Positions 1 to 8,833 of a DNA stretch of 64,000 bases are shown one piece after another. This DNA comes from G965276765 sp965276825. Lineage in GTDB: Bacteria > Actinomycetota > Acidimicrobiia > Acidimicrobiales > Palsa-688. Below the pieces are notes generated by a model, which was not told where the DNA came from, did no database searches, and saw only the letters and a list, made by a program, of their open reading frames with translations. The stretch's first letter is position 1, and each line of letters starts with the position of its first letter. The stretch lies in contig OZ255630.1 of assembly GCA_965276825.1 (NCBI GenBank), positions 434,001 to 498,000 on the forward strand, written 5' to 3'. Made by a program: the position numbers and the translations under genes.

Positions 1-1
1 C

Positions 2-1288
2 GCCACCATGGTCAAGAACAACGCCCACTGGAAGGCGTTCGAGACCGTCTTCGACGTGTACTTCGCCTACCGGGGCGGCGACTGGAAGGTGGGCGACGCC
101 CCCGACCTCGACGAGGCCGAGGAGCTGGTCCGCGAGCTCGGCGCGCCGGGCCAGGGCGAAGGGGCCGGCGGCCAGACCGAGGGGCTGACCGCGGAGCAGC
201 TGGCCGAGCTGCTCTACCGTGCGCTGCTCGAAGGCGATCGCGGGATGATCGCGGCCATCGCCCGCTCCTCGGTCACCCGGTACGCCGGGATGGAGCCGGG
301 ACGGCCCGTGGGCGGCACCTACTACCTCTACCGGACGCTCAGGCAGCTCGACCTCGACGCCGTGCTCGGCCGGCTGATGGAGGACCGGGGTCCCGACGAG
401 GCCCCGCGGAGCGAGCTGACCGAGCGTCTGGCCAGGGAGGAGTACGAGGCCAGGCTGGCCAACCTCCGGCGCGAGGTCGAGGCCGAGATCCGGCGCCGCC
501 TCGTCGCCGACCGCGGCGCCGAGGCCGTGGCCCGCTCGATCCGCAAGCCGCTGCCCGAGGACATCGACTTCATGCACGCCAGCCGCGAGGAGCTGGTCAT
601 GCTGCGCAAGGCCATCGCCCCCCTCACCCGCAAGCTGGCCGTCCGCCTGGCCCGCAAGCGCCGCCACGGTCGGCGGGGCCCGCTCGACTTCCGCAGCACG
701 GTGCGCCACTCCCTCTCCTACGGGGGGGTGCCGGCCGACCTCAAGTTCAAGTCGCCTCGCCCGTCCAAGCCCGAGATCGTGGTCGTCGCCGACATCTCCG
801 GCTCGGTCGCCGCCTTCGCCCGCTTCACGCTGCAGATGGTCTACGCCCTCAGCTCGCAGTTCAGCCGGGTGCGCTCGTTCGTCTTCATCGACGGCATCGA
901 CGAGGTGACCGACTACTTCAAGGGCACCGACGACATCGGCGTGGCCATCCACCGGATCAACACCGAGGCCGACGTCATCTGGGTCGACGGGCACTCGGAC
1001 TACGGCCACGCCTTCGAGACCTTCTGGGACCGCTGGGGTCGCCAGATCGACACCAAGACCACCGTGCTGTTCCTGGGCGACGCCCGCAACAACTACCACG
1101 CATCGCAGGCGTGGGTCGTCGCCGAGCTGGCCAGGGCGGCCCGCCACGTCTACTGGCTCAACCCCGAGCCGCGCTCTTACTGGGACACCGGCGACTCGAT
1201 CGTCGGGCAGTACGCGCGCTACTGCGAGGGGGCCTACGAGTGCCGCAACCTCAAGCAGTTGGAGCGGTTCGTGGAGCAGCTGGGCTGA
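2..1288 (+). CDS. VWA domain protein, CoxE-like (5' end outside window)
   Basis: The frame is open from the first bases of the window. An ATG lies at 8, but the residues around it (ATMVKNNAHW...FDVYF) resemble an internal stretch of CoxE-like VWA proteins, so the true start is probably upstream and the gene partial. The N-terminal half is charged and helical. The C-terminal half is a von Willebrand factor A fold with a MIDAS-type motif DISGS near residue 262 counted from that ATG. Proteins of this family usually work with a MoxR-type AAA ATPase in maturation of metal enzymes. No partner is inside the window, so the target is unknown. The family call is firm, the role is inference. Confidence 0.8.
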   Translation, partial: ATMVKNNAHWKAFETVFDVYFAYRGGDWKVGDAPDLDEAEELVRELGAPGQGEGAGGQTEGLTAEQLAELLYRALLEGDRGMIAAIARSSVTRYAGMEPGRPVGGTYYLYRTLRQLDLDAVLGRLMEDRGPDEAPRSELTERLAREEYEARLANLRREVEAEIRRRLVADRGAEAVARSIRKPLPEDIDFMHASREELVMLRKAIAPLTRKLAVRLARKRRHGRRGPLDFRSTVRHSLSYGGVPADLKFKSPRPSKPEIVVVADISGSVAAFARFTLQMVYALSSQFSRVRSFVFIDGIDEVTDYFKGTDDIGVAIHRINTEADVIWVDGHSDYGHAFETFWDRWGRQIDTKTTVLFLGDARNNYHASQAWVVAELARAARHVYWLNPEPRSYWDTGDSIVGQYARYCEGAYECRNLKQLERFVEQLG

Positions 1289-1306
1289 GCCGCCGGGGCG
1301 ACCGCC

Positions 1307-2026
1307 TCAGAGGTGGATGCCGCACTCGGTCTTGTCGAGCCCGGACCAGCGCCCGGCGCGTGCGTCCTCGCCGTCGGCGACCGGCCGGGTGCAGGGCTGG
1401 CAGCCGATGGAGAGGTAGCCGCGCTCGACCAACGGGTTGACGGCCACGTCGTGGTCGGCGATGTAGCCGGTGACGTCGAGGTCGCTCCACGTGGCGATCG
1501 GGTTGACCTTGACCAGGCCGCGCAGGTCCCTGGCCACGATCGGCGCCCCGGCCCGGGTGTCGGCCTCGGCGCGGCGCAGGCCGCTCATCCAGGCCAGCTT
1601 GCCGGTGAGGGCCAGGTCGAGCTGGGCGACCTTGGCTGCCGAGCAGCAGTTGACCGGGTCGACCTGCCAGAGCGGCACCGGTTGGGGCGGCACGGTCATG
1701 ACCGTGAGGTCGAGGTCGTAGCGGCGGCGGACCGTCTCGAGGGTCTCGAGGGTCTCGGGGAAGTGGTAGCCGGTGTCGATGAAGACCACCTCGATGGTCG
1801 GCTCGACCGAGACGGCCAGATCGATGAGCACCGCGTCGGCCATCGACGCGGTCAGGCAGAGCCGGGGGTGGAAGGCGTCGACCGCCCAGCGGATCACCGC
1901 GCCGGCCGGCTCGCGCTCGAAGCGGTCGTTGAGCTCGGCCAGGGCGGCATCGGAGTACGCGCCGTCGGCCGAAGAACCGTCGGCAGGTGCATCAGTGGAG
2001 GTGCGGGCGGCGGGGTCGAGGATCAT
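1307..2026 (-). CDS. cysH: Assimilatory adenylylsulfate (APS) reductase, CysH family
   Basis: 239 residues. Reduces adenylylsulfate to sulfite and AMP with thioredoxin, in the cytoplasm, as part of sulfate assimilation. The Fe-S ligands typical of the APS-using branch are present: a Cys pair at 127-128 and a CxxC pair at 209/212. The C-terminal ECGIH motif carries the catalytic Cys235. PAPS-specific enzymes lack the four Fe-S cysteines, so APS is the likely substrate. The chosen ATG at 2026 overlaps the stop of the upstream sulfite reductase gene (ATGA, 2023-2026), indicating translational coupling. Confidence 0.92.
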   Translation of the reverse strand: MILDPAARTSTDAPADGSSADGAYSDAALAELNDRFEREPAGAVIRWAVDAFHPRLCLTASMADAVLIDLAVSVEPTIEVVFIDTGYHFPETLETLETVRRRYDLDLTVMTVPPQPVPLWQVDPVNCCSAAKVAQLDLALTGKLAWMSGLRRAEADTRAGAPIVARDLRGLVKVNPIATWSDLDVTGYIADHDVAVNPLVERGYLSIGCQPCTRPVADGEDARAGRWSGLDKTECGIHL

Positions 2027-3858
2027 CCTGCGGCGCATTCTCCCGCTCCGACGTCGGCCACGTAGGGACCCGTCTCGTCGAAGTCGACGTAGTACTCGGG
2101 GCGCTCCTCCGGATCGGGCCAGAAGTCGAGGTCCTTGAGCTCGTTGCCGAGCGCCTTGGCCCCACCGGCCCGCTCCATCCACGAGGCGAAGGCCTCACCC
2201 TGGTCGCGCTGCTCGGCGAAGCGGCCGACCAGGCGCACGGTGGCCTCGGCCGCCGCCCTGGCCGGGAGGCGCAGCGCCCGCTGGGCGAACTCGATCTGGG
2301 TGTCACCGACGTGGCCGCCGAGCATCAGCTGGTAGCCGGGGGCGGGCCGGCCGTGGGCCCGGCGCTCGGCGCCGTGGAAGCCGATGTCGGCCACGTGGTG
2401 CTGTCCGCAGCTGTTGGTGCAGCCGGAGATGTTGATCCGCACCCCGCCGACGTCGGCCAGCCCGGCTTCCTCGAGGGCCCGGCCGATGTCGTCGGCCAGG
2501 CCACGGCTCTGGGTCACAGCCAGGTTGCAGGTGTCGGCGCCGGGGCAGGACACCACGTCGCGGGCCAGCTCGGCGCCCGGCTCGGCCATGCCGATCTCGT
2601 CCAGCCGGCGGTAGAGGTCGGGGAGCTGCTCGGCGGACAGGCCACGGAAGGCCAGGTTCTGGCGGTTGGTGACCCGCACGTCGACACCGAAGTCCCGAAC
2701 GATCGACGCCAGCGAGCGAAACTGCGCGGCCGTGATGTCGCCCAGGCGGGCGTAGGCGATGGCCGACACCGTGCCCTTGGCCACCCCGACGATCACGTTG
2801 GCCGACTCCCACGCGGCGTACGGCTCGGGATCGGCTCGCCGCAGCGTGACCGGGACGCCGAGCGGGGTGGGCTCGATGCCGGTGGCCACGCCAGCCGGCT
2901 CGTCGCCGAGCTCGGCGACGATGGCGGGGATGCCGCCCGGCCAGGTCGAGGAGGCGAGGAGGAGGTTGCGCTCCTTGAAGATCCGGCGCCGCAGCTCGTC
3001 GATGCCGATGGTGTCGACCACCCACTTGAGGCGGGCCCGCAGCTTGTTGTCCCGGTTGCCGAAGTGGTCGAAGGTCCGCAGCACGGCCTCGATGGTGGTG
3101 AGCAGGTCCTCGCGGGAGGTGAGCTCCTCGAGGGCCTGGGCCGGGTGCGGGTTGGCCCCGAGGCCGCCGGCGAGGAACACCCGGAAGCCCCGCTCCAGGG
3201 TGCCGTCCTCGGAGGGGCGGGAGACGGCCACCACGCCCACGTCGTTGAACATGGCCTGGCCGCAGTCGGTCACGCAGCCCGAGAAGTTGATCTTGAACTT
3301 CCTGGGCAGGCGCTGCGCGTACGGGTGGTGGAGGAAGTGGCGGAAGGTGGCCTCGGCCCACGGGCTGATGTCGAGGACCTCGAAGGGGCAGGCGCCGGCC
3401 AGGTGGCAGCCCATCACGTTGCGGACCGTGTCGCCGCAGGCCTCGCGGGTCGTCAGGCCGACCTCGGCCAGGTCGCGCAGGAGGTCGGGGACCCGGGTCA
3501 GCTCGACGAAGTGGAACTGCACGTTCTGCCGGGTGGTCAGGTGCCCCCAGCCGCGGCTGTAGCGGTCCGACACGTCGGCCAGGCGGTCGAGCTGGTCGGC
3601 GGTCACCGAGCCGTAGGGGAACTTGATCCTGACCATCTGGTTGGTGCCGCCCTGACGCTGCCCGTAGATCCCGTTGTTGAGGCGGAACACCCGGAAGGCG
3701 TCCTCGTCGATCGTCCCGGCCAGGTGCTCGGCCAGGAGGCCCTCGAACTTGACGATGTCGGCGGCGATCTCCCGGTCCATCGAGGCCCGATCGTCGGGTG
3801 CCGCATCGGCGGCGGCGCCGGGGTGCGGATCGGTCGTGGCAGCAGCGGTCGCAGGCAC
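2023..3858 (-). CDS. Ferredoxin-type sulfite (nitrite/sulfite) reductase
   Basis: 611 residues from the GTG at 3858 (a TTG at 3888 is the alternative). Two-lobed siroheme/4Fe-4S reductase. The cluster-binding motif is complete: Cys438-x5-Cys444 and Cys480-x3-Cys484. The N-terminal lobe keeps the parallel siroheme-contact segments. It catalyses six-electron reduction of sulfite to sulfide. Because cysH follows with a 4-bp overlap, sulfite rather than nitrite is the likely substrate. A TAGCGT box lies 7 bases before the GTG, which favours that start and a leaderless mRNA. Family homologues include NirA-type nitrite reductases, so the nitrite alternative cannot be fully excluded from sequence. 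Confidence 0.88.
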   Translation of the reverse strand: MPATAAATTDPHPGAAADAAPDDRASMDREIAADIVKFEGLLAEHLAGTIDEDAFRVFRLNNGIYGQRQGGTNQMVRIKFPYGSVTADQLDRLADVSDRYSRGWGHLTTRQNVQFHFVELTRVPDLLRDLAEVGLTTREACGDTVRNVMGCHLAGACPFEVLDISPWAEATFRHFLHHPYAQRLPRKFKINFSGCVTDCGQAMFNDVGVVAVSRPSEDGTLERGFRVFLAGGLGANPHPAQALEELTSREDLLTTIEAVLRTFDHFGNRDNKLRARLKWVVDTIGIDELRRRIFKERNLLLASSTWPGGIPAIVAELGDEPAGVATGIEPTPLGVPVTLRRADPEPYAAWESANVIVGVAKGTVSAIAYARLGDITAAQFRSLASIVRDFGVDVRVTNRQNLAFRGLSAEQLPDLYRRLDEIGMAEPGAELARDVVSCPGADTCNLAVTQSRGLADDIGRALEEAGLADVGGVRINISGCTNSCGQHHVADIGFHGAERRAHGRPAPGYQLMLGGHVGDTQIEFAQRALRLPARAAAEATVRLVGRFAEQRDQGEAFASWMERAGGAKALGNELKDLDFWPDPEERPEYYVDFDETGPYVADVGAGECAAG

Positions 3859-3865
3859 GCGTCGA

Positions 3866-3871
3866 ACGCTA
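3866..3871 (-). promoter_or_regulatory. Putative -10 box (TAGCGT) for the sulfite reductase operon
   Basis: On the minus strand TAGCGT is followed by 7 bases and the GTG at 3858. This spacing places the transcription start at or next to the start codon, so the message is probably leaderless. No clear -35 box is seen. Confidence 0.45.
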
Positions 3872-3934
3872 CCGGATTGGTGACCCAACAGGTCGAGTTT
3901 CCGGGGCGCCCGTTTGCCGCGCCGTCGGGCGGCT

Positions 3935-5326
3935 TCAGCCCCGCAGGAGGTCGGCCACGCCGAAGGCCAGGTCGAGCGACTGGCGGCCGTTGAGCCGGGG
4001 GTCGCAGGTGGTGGTGTAGCGCAGCTCGAGGTCGCTCTCGCCGATCACCGTCGACCCGCCGAGGCACTCGGTGACGTTGTCTCCGGTGAGCTCGACGTGG
4101 ATGCCGCCAGGCCAGATGTCCTCGCCCCTGCAGGCGGCGAAGAAGGCGGTCAGCTCGGCCACCACGTGGTCCACGTGGCGGGTCTTGCGGCCGTCGGGGG
4201 CGGTGAAGGTGTTGCCGTGCATCGGATCGCAGGTCCAGACCACGGGGTGTCCCGAGGCCCGCACGGCCCGCAGGATCGGGGGCAGGCGGTCGGCGACCAG
4301 GCCGTGGCCCATCCGCCCGATCAGGGTCAGGCGACCCGGCTCGCGCCGCGGGTCGAGGCGGTCGCAGATGGCCATCACGTCGTCGGGCGTGGCCGAGGGG
4401 CCGATCTTGGCGCCGAGCGGGTTGGAGATGCCCGACAGGAACTCGAGGTGGGCGCCGTCGAGCTGGCGGGTGCGCTCGCCGACCCAGACCATGTGCGCCG
4501 AGGTGTCGTACCAGTCGCCGGTCAGGGAGTCCTGACGGGTCATGGCCTCCTCGTAGCCGAGGATCAGCGCCTCGTGGCTCGTCCAGAAGTCGACCTGGTG
4601 CAGCGTGGTCTCGTCCGCGAGGCGGATCCCGCAGGCCCGCATGAAGCGCAGGGCCCTGGCGATCTCGTCGGCCACCGCCTCGTAGTGGCGCCCGCCGGGG
4701 CTGCTGGCCACGAACTCCTGGTTCCACGTGTGGACCTGCGACAGGTCGGCGAAGCCCCCCTTGGTGAAGGCGCGCACCAGGTTGAGGGTGGAGGCCGACT
4801 GGTTGTAGGCGGTCAGCAGGCGGCCCGGATCGGGCTGTCTGGCCTCGAGGGTGGGGACGTCGTCGTTGACCAGGTGGCCGCGGAAGCTCGGCAGCACCAC
4901 GCCGTCGACCGTCTCGGTCGGGGCGGACCTGGGCTTGGCGAACTGGCCGGCGATGCGCCCCACCTTGACCACCGGCACCCCGCCGGCGTAGGTGAGCACC
5001 ACCGCCATCTGCAGGATGACCTTGAGCTTGTCGCGGATCGTGTCCGCGGTGAAGTCGTTGAACGACTCGGCGCAGTCACCGGCCTGGAGGAGAAAGGCCT
5101 CCCCGGCGGCCACCTCGGCCAGCGACCGGCGCAGGCTGCGCGCCTCGCCGGCGAAGACCAGCGGCGGCCGGCCCGACAGCACCTTGAGGGTCTGCTCCAG
5201 GGCGTGGGGGTCGGGCCAGTCGGGTTGCTGGGCGGCCGGCCGGTCGCGCCACGACGTCGAGGACCAGCCGGCGGCCGGGTCGGCGGTGGCGGGATCGGAG
5301 CTGGACACCTCTACAGCTTCACCCAT
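3935..5326 (-). CDS. aroG: 3-deoxy-7-phosphoheptulonate synthase, class II
   Basis: 463 residues, the usual length for the class II (plant/actinobacterial) DAHP synthase. Condenses phosphoenolpyruvate and erythrose 4-phosphate as the first step of the shikimate pathway. Diagnostic segments are QAGDCAESF, the IAGQFAKPRS phosphate-binding stretch, HMVWVGERTRQ and the late TTTCDPRLN motif. The ATG at 5326 fits the family N-terminus, which opens with a WSSTSWRDRPAAQQP-like segment. It is divergent from nadD with only 49 bases between the two starts, so their promoters must overlap. Its stop lies 76 bases before the sulfite reductase start, so the two could be cotranscribed. Confidence 0.95.
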   Translation of the reverse strand: MGEAVEVSSSDPATADPAAGWSSTSWRDRPAAQQPDWPDPHALEQTLKVLSGRPPLVFAGEARSLRRSLAEVAAGEAFLLQAGDCAESFNDFTADTIRDKLKVILQMAVVLTYAGGVPVVKVGRIAGQFAKPRSAPTETVDGVVLPSFRGHLVNDDVPTLEARQPDPGRLLTAYNQSASTLNLVRAFTKGGFADLSQVHTWNQEFVASSPGGRHYEAVADEIARALRFMRACGIRLADETTLHQVDFWTSHEALILGYEEAMTRQDSLTGDWYDTSAHMVWVGERTRQLDGAHLEFLSGISNPLGAKIGPSATPDDVMAICDRLDPRREPGRLTLIGRMGHGLVADRLPPILRAVRASGHPVVWTCDPMHGNTFTAPDGRKTRHVDHVVAELTAFFAACRGEDIWPGGIHVELTGDNVTECLGGSTVIGESDLELRYTTTCDPRLNGRQSLDLAFGVADLLRG

Positions 5327-5361
5327 CCGGGCTGCCAGCGGCAACGTTTCGGCCCCGACGT

Positions 5362-5367
5362 TAGGGT
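5362..5367 (+). promoter_or_regulatory. Putative -10 box (TAGGGT) for nadD
   Basis: TAGGGT is followed by 8 bases and the nadD ATG at 5376, consistent with a leaderless transcript. The box lies in the 49-base gap shared with the divergent DAHP synthase gene. Confidence 0.5.
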
Positions 5368-5375
5368 CCTCTCCG

Positions 5376-5972
5376 ATGGGAGAGCGCATCGGCATCTTCG
5401 GGGGGACGTTCGATCCCATCCACGTCGGCCACCTCGTGGCCGCGGTCAACGCCCGCCACGCCCTGGCCCTCGACCGGGTCATCCTGGTCGTGGCCAACGT
5501 GCCGTGGCAGAAGGCCGACATCCGGGTGGTCACCTCGGCCGAGCAGCGCTTCGAGCTGGTCCGCGCCGCGGTGGGCGACGTGCCCGGCCTCGAAGCGGGA
5601 CGCCAGGAGATCGACCGCGGGGGCGAGTCCTACACCGCCGAGACGCTGGCCGGTCTGGCCGTCGAGCACCCCGACGCCGACCTGTTCCTCGTCGTCGGCT
5701 GGGACGTGGCCGGTGAGCTCGAGACCTGGGAGCACCTCGACGAGCTCAAGCGCCTGGCCACGCTCGTCATCGTCAACCGGCCGGGCGCAGGGCGACCCCG
5801 CGGCCTCGACGGCGACGGCTGGCGGGTCGAGGAGGTGGCGGTGCCCAACATCGAGATGTCGAGCACCGACCTGCGGGCCAGGGCGGTCGACGGGCGACCG
5901 CTCGACTACCTGGTCCCCGAGGCGGCCGTCACCTTCATCCGGACCCACGGCCTGTACGCTGGCGACGGATGA
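5376..5972 (+). CDS. nadD: Nicotinate-nucleotide adenylyltransferase
   Basis: 198 residues. Transfers AMP from ATP to nicotinate mononucleotide in NAD biosynthesis. The nucleotidyltransferase motif GGTFDPIHVGH is at residues 9-19, and the second motif SSTDLRAR sits near the C-terminus. Length is normal. The start is the ATG that gives the canonical MGERIGIFGG opening. Its stop overlaps the next start by ATGA (5969-5972), beginning a nadD / small membrane protein / rsfS operon, an order found in many actinobacteria. Confidence 0.95.
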   Translation: MGERIGIFGGTFDPIHVGHLVAAVNARHALALDRVILVVANVPWQKADIRVVTSAEQRFELVRAAVGDVPGLEAGRQEIDRGGESYTAETLAGLAVEHPDADLFLVVGWDVAGELETWEHLDELKRLATLVIVNRPGAGRPRGLDGDGWRVEEVAVPNIEMSSTDLRARAVDGRPLDYLVPEAAVTFIRTHGLYAGDG

Positions 5973-6202
5973 CCACGGCCCGCCACGCGGCTGCGAATCC
6001 CGGCCAACGCCAGCGCCGGCGCCAGCAGCGGCGTCGCCTCGCCCGCGAGGAGCTCGCCGCCGTGCTGGTCATCGCCGCAGTGCTCGTCGTCACCCTGGTG
6101 CTGCTCGGCGTCGAGTGGTTGGCGCAGTCCCAGCCCCCCCAGCCGGCGGCGCTGGCGTCCGTGCCCGCCCTCACCGTCCACCTCCCGGAGGTCCCCGCAT
6201 GA
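5969..6202 (+). CDS. Small single-pass membrane protein between nadD and rsfS
   Basis: 77 residues, function unknown. The first 27 residues are very basic (arginine/glutamine-rich). A single hydrophobic helix at about residues 30-48 follows, then a short proline-rich tail. The arrangement suggests a cytoplasmic basic N-terminus and an outside tail. It starts inside the nadD stop (ATGA), so translation is coupled. Actinobacterial nadD-rsfS operons often carry a membrane protein in this slot, sometimes a much longer LytR-CpsA-Psr protein. Nothing of that domain is present here. Confidence 0.7.
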   Translation: MTTARHAAANPGQRQRRRQQRRRLAREELAAVLVIAAVLVVTLVLLGVEWLAQSQPPQPAALASVPALTVHLPEVPA

Positions 6203-6230
6203 TCGTGAATCCCAGCCCGCGAGCGCAGCG

Positions 6231-6641
6231 ATGAGCCCAGTTCGCACCCGGGCGTCGCTCGAGCAGGTCAAGGGCTGGGCGCGCACCGCGGCCAGGGCGG
6301 CGTCGGACAAGCAGGGGAGCGACACCGTCGTCCTCGGCGTCGGCGCCCTCCTCGGCATCACCGACGCGTTCGTCGTGACGAGCGGGAGCAACCCCCGCCA
6401 GATCCGCACCATCGCCGACGAGGTCGAGGCCCGGGTCCGCGCCGAGGGAGGCCCGAGCCCGCTGCGGATCGAGGGCCTCGACGCCGCCCAGTGGGTGCTC
6501 ATGGACTTCGGCGACTTCGTGGTGCACGTCTTCGCCGAGGAGACCAGGGACTTCTACGAGCTCGAGCGCCTCTGGGCCGACGCCGAGCTGTGGGAGTGGG
6601 CCGACGCGGCGCCGGCGGCCGCCCTCGCATCGGGCGGCTAG
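6231..6641 (+). CDS. rsfS: Ribosomal silencing factor RsfS
   Basis: 136 residues. Binds ribosomal protein L14 on the 50S subunit and blocks subunit joining under nutrient limitation. The family core is clear: the segment DAFVVTSGSNPRQIRTIADEV, the WVLMDFGDFVVHVF strand and the FYELERLWADA stretch. The ATG at 6231 gives the usual short N-terminus. It lies 28 bases after the small membrane protein and belongs to the nadD operon. The short tail of alanine and glycine after the last conserved helix is normal. Confidence 0.94.
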   Translation: MSPVRTRASLEQVKGWARTAARAASDKQGSDTVVLGVGALLGITDAFVVTSGSNPRQIRTIADEVEARVRAEGGPSPLRIEGLDAAQWVLMDFGDFVVHVFAEETRDFYELERLWADAELWEWADAAPAAALASGG

Positions 6642-6726
6642 CCCCTCCGCCCGGCCGATGGCCGGCAGCCGGCGGGGTCGTTCCCCTCCTCCCCTCCGCG
6701 CCCTCCCCGGCTCAGGATGACACCGC

Positions 6727-6732
6727 TAGGTT
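6727..6732 (+). promoter_or_regulatory. Putative -10 box (TAGGTT) for the P450 gene
   Basis: TAGGTT is followed by 6 bases and the ATG at 6739, the spacing expected of a leaderless transcript. Confidence 0.5.
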
Positions 6733-6738
6733 GAGGGC

Positions 6739-8004
6739 ATGGAACCGAAGCGGACCCTGACCGTCGAGCAGATCGACCTCTCCGATGTCAACGGCTTCTG
6801 GACCCTCCCGATCGACGAGCGCGAGGGCGCCTTCCTCACGCTGCGCGACGAGGCCCCGGTCGCCTTCTTCGCCGAGCCCCAGACCAACGTCGGCCAGCCC
6901 GGGCCCGGCTACTGGGCCGTCACCCGCTACGACGACCTGGTCACGGCCAGCCGCAACCCCCAGGTCTTCGAATCCGGCCGCGGGTCGACCAACATCGCCG
7001 ACCTGACCCCCGAGCTGCTGGAGTACTACGGCTCGATGATCAACATGGACGACCCCCGCCACAGCCGGCTGCGCCGCATCGTGTCGCGGGCCTTCACCCC
7101 CAGGCGCCTGGCCGAGGCCGAGGCCACCGTCGCCACCCTCGCCGCCGACATCGTCGACGGGGTGGCCGGCCGGGGGAGCTGCGACTTCGTCACCGACGTG
7201 GCCGCCGCCCTCCCGCTGCGGATCATCTGCGAGATGATGGGCGTCCCCGACGACTCCTACGGCTTCGTCTTCGAGCAGACCAACATCATCCTCGGCGCTA
7301 CCGACCCCGAGTACGTGCCCGAGGGCACCGACCTGCTCACCGCCATCATGACCGCAGGCATCGGGCTCTCCGAGCTGATGACCGCCCTCGCCGAGGAGCG
7401 GACCGCCAGCCCGACCGACGACCTGACCTCCGCCCTGGTCGACGCCGACATCGACGGCGAGCACCTGACCCGCGACGAGCTGGCGTCGTTTTTCATCCTC
7501 CTCGTCGTCGCCGGCAACGAGACCACCCGCAATGCCATCAGCTGGGGCCTCGAGGCCCTCACCGCCAACCCCGACCAGCGCAGGATCTGGACCGACGACC
7601 TCGACGGCGTGGCCCCCACCGCGGTCGACGAGATCGTCCGCTGGTCCACCCCGGTGATCCAGATGCGCCGCAGCCTGACCGAGGACTACGTCCTCGGCGA
7701 CCAGCAGCTGGCGGCGGGCGACAAGGTCCTCCTCTTCTACAACTCGGCCAACCGCGACGAGCGGGTCTTCGCCGACCCGTTCCGCTTCGACGTGACCCGC
7801 AGGGACAACCGCCACGCCGGCTTCGGCGGCTACGGCCCCCACTTCTGCCTCGGCGCCCACCTGGCTCGCCGGGAGATCACCGTGCTGTTCAAGGAGCTCC
7901 TCGCGCGCCTGCCCGACATCCACGCCAGCGGGCCGCCCGCACATCTGCGGTCGTTGTTCATCAACGGCATCAAGCACCTGCCGGCGGAGTTCACGCCGGC
8001 GTAA
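6739..8004 (+). CDS. Cytochrome P450
   Basis: 421 residues, a full-length soluble bacterial P450. The oxygen-activation helix motif AGNETT is at residues 258-263. The K-helix ExxR is at 298-301. The heme-binding loop GFGGYGPHFCLG has its cysteine at 370. The segment MDDPRHSRLRRIVSRAFTPR is common in actinobacterial CYP125/CYP142/CYP124-type enzymes, which hydroxylate sterol side chains or branched lipids. That substrate assignment is a guess. No ferredoxin or reductase gene is adjacent. It is monocistronic, flanked by a gap before and a repeat-bearing gap after. Confidence 0.93.
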   Translation: MEPKRTLTVEQIDLSDVNGFWTLPIDEREGAFLTLRDEAPVAFFAEPQTNVGQPGPGYWAVTRYDDLVTASRNPQVFESGRGSTNIADLTPELLEYYGSMINMDDPRHSRLRRIVSRAFTPRRLAEAEATVATLAADIVDGVAGRGSCDFVTDVAAALPLRIICEMMGVPDDSYGFVFEQTNIILGATDPEYVPEGTDLLTAIMTAGIGLSELMTALAEERTASPTDDLTSALVDADIDGEHLTRDELASFFILLVVAGNETTRNAISWGLEALTANPDQRRIWTDDLDGVAPTAVDEIVRWSTPVIQMRRSLTEDYVLGDQQLAAGDKVLLFYNSANRDERVFADPFRFDVTRRDNRHAGFGGYGPHFCLGAHLARREITVLFKELLARLPDIHASGPPAHLRSLFINGIKHLPAEFTPA

Positions 8005-8114
8005 CCCCGTCGGCCGTCTGCTCCGCTCTCTCCGCTTGCTCGTTCGCGGCGGCGTGGCGCGCGTGCCGACGCGAGGCGTTGGGTGGCGATGCGTGGGCAG
8101 CCGATTTACGCTCG

Positions 8115-8188
8115 ATTTGCGGTCGATGGTCAGGTTGGGCCGGGTCTGCGGTCGATCGACGGTGGTGGGCGCGGGTCGGTGACCGCAG
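8115..8188. repeat. 74-bp intergenic repeat element, copy A
   Basis: This stretch aligns without gaps to 46235-46308, about 56 of 74 positions identical by eye, and both copies end in GTGACCGCAG. Inside, TGCGGTCG occurs twice about 30 bases apart, and CTGCGGTC pairs as an inverted repeat with the terminal GACCGCAG. It occupies most of the 231-base gap between the P450 gene and the acetyltransferase pseudogene. No coding capacity is evident. Confidence 0.6.
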
Positions 8189-8221
8189 AATCCTGCCGGC
8201 GGTCCCCGACTGGCGGCTGGG

Positions 8222-8227
8222 TACCGT
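8222..8227 (+). promoter_or_regulatory. Putative -10 box (TACCGT) for the GNAT gene
   Basis: TACCGT is followed by 8 bases and the GTG at 8236. It supports that GTG as the start and a leaderless message. Confidence 0.4.
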
Positions 8228-8235
8228 GGTCGACC

Positions 8236-8791
8236 GTGTGGAGCCGCCAGGTGGACCGGGAGCTGCGCCTGGTGCTGGCCGAGCCGGCGCTGGCCGAGGA
8301 GCTCGTGCGGGTCACCGACGAGAGCCGGGTGCACCTGGCCGCGTGGGAGGCGTGGGCCGAGCATCCCGCCGATCTCCCCTCGACCCGGGAGTGGCTGCGC
8401 CAGTGCCTGCTCGAGTACGCGGCCGGCGAGCAGATCCAGACCTACCTGTACGCCGGCGACGCCATGGTGGGCAGTGCCGGGCTGCGCTTCGACGTGGTCA
8501 CCGGGTCGGCCGAGCTGGGCTACTGGGTGGCGGTGGGGGCGACCGGCCACGGCTACGCCACCAGGGCGGCCGCGGGCCCTGGTGGACATGGCCTTCGACG
8601 AGCGGCGGGTGCGCCGCCTCGAGTTGCGGGCATCGGCCGCCAACACCGCGTCGAGGAAGGTGGCCGAGCGGCTCGGCTTCCGCCTCGAGGGCACGTTCGT
8701 GGCCGCCTATGCGGTGGCCGGCCGGGTCGACGACCTGGTGGTCTACGGCCTCCTCCCGCACGAGCGGTCGGGGAGATCGACCGGGTCGTAG
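8236..8791 (+). pseudogene. GNAT-family N-acetyltransferase, frameshifted
   Basis: A GNAT acetyltransferase split over two frames. From the GTG at 8236 the first frame runs through the acceptor-side strands to GYWVAVGATGHGYATRAA, the acetyl-CoA binding strand and loop. Near 8565-8580, in a G+C-only run, the coding sense moves by one base into the frame that continues ALVDMAF, then the helix NTASRKVAERLGF and strand RLEGTF typical of RimJ/RimL-type enzymes, ending at 8791. One extra base, or two missing, explains it. Either the gene is inactive or the assembly has an error. Substrate unknown. Confidence 0.75.
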
Positions 8792-8833
8792 ACGGTCCCG
8801 CCGAGCGGGACGGGCCGCCGGCCCGCGGGGCGG

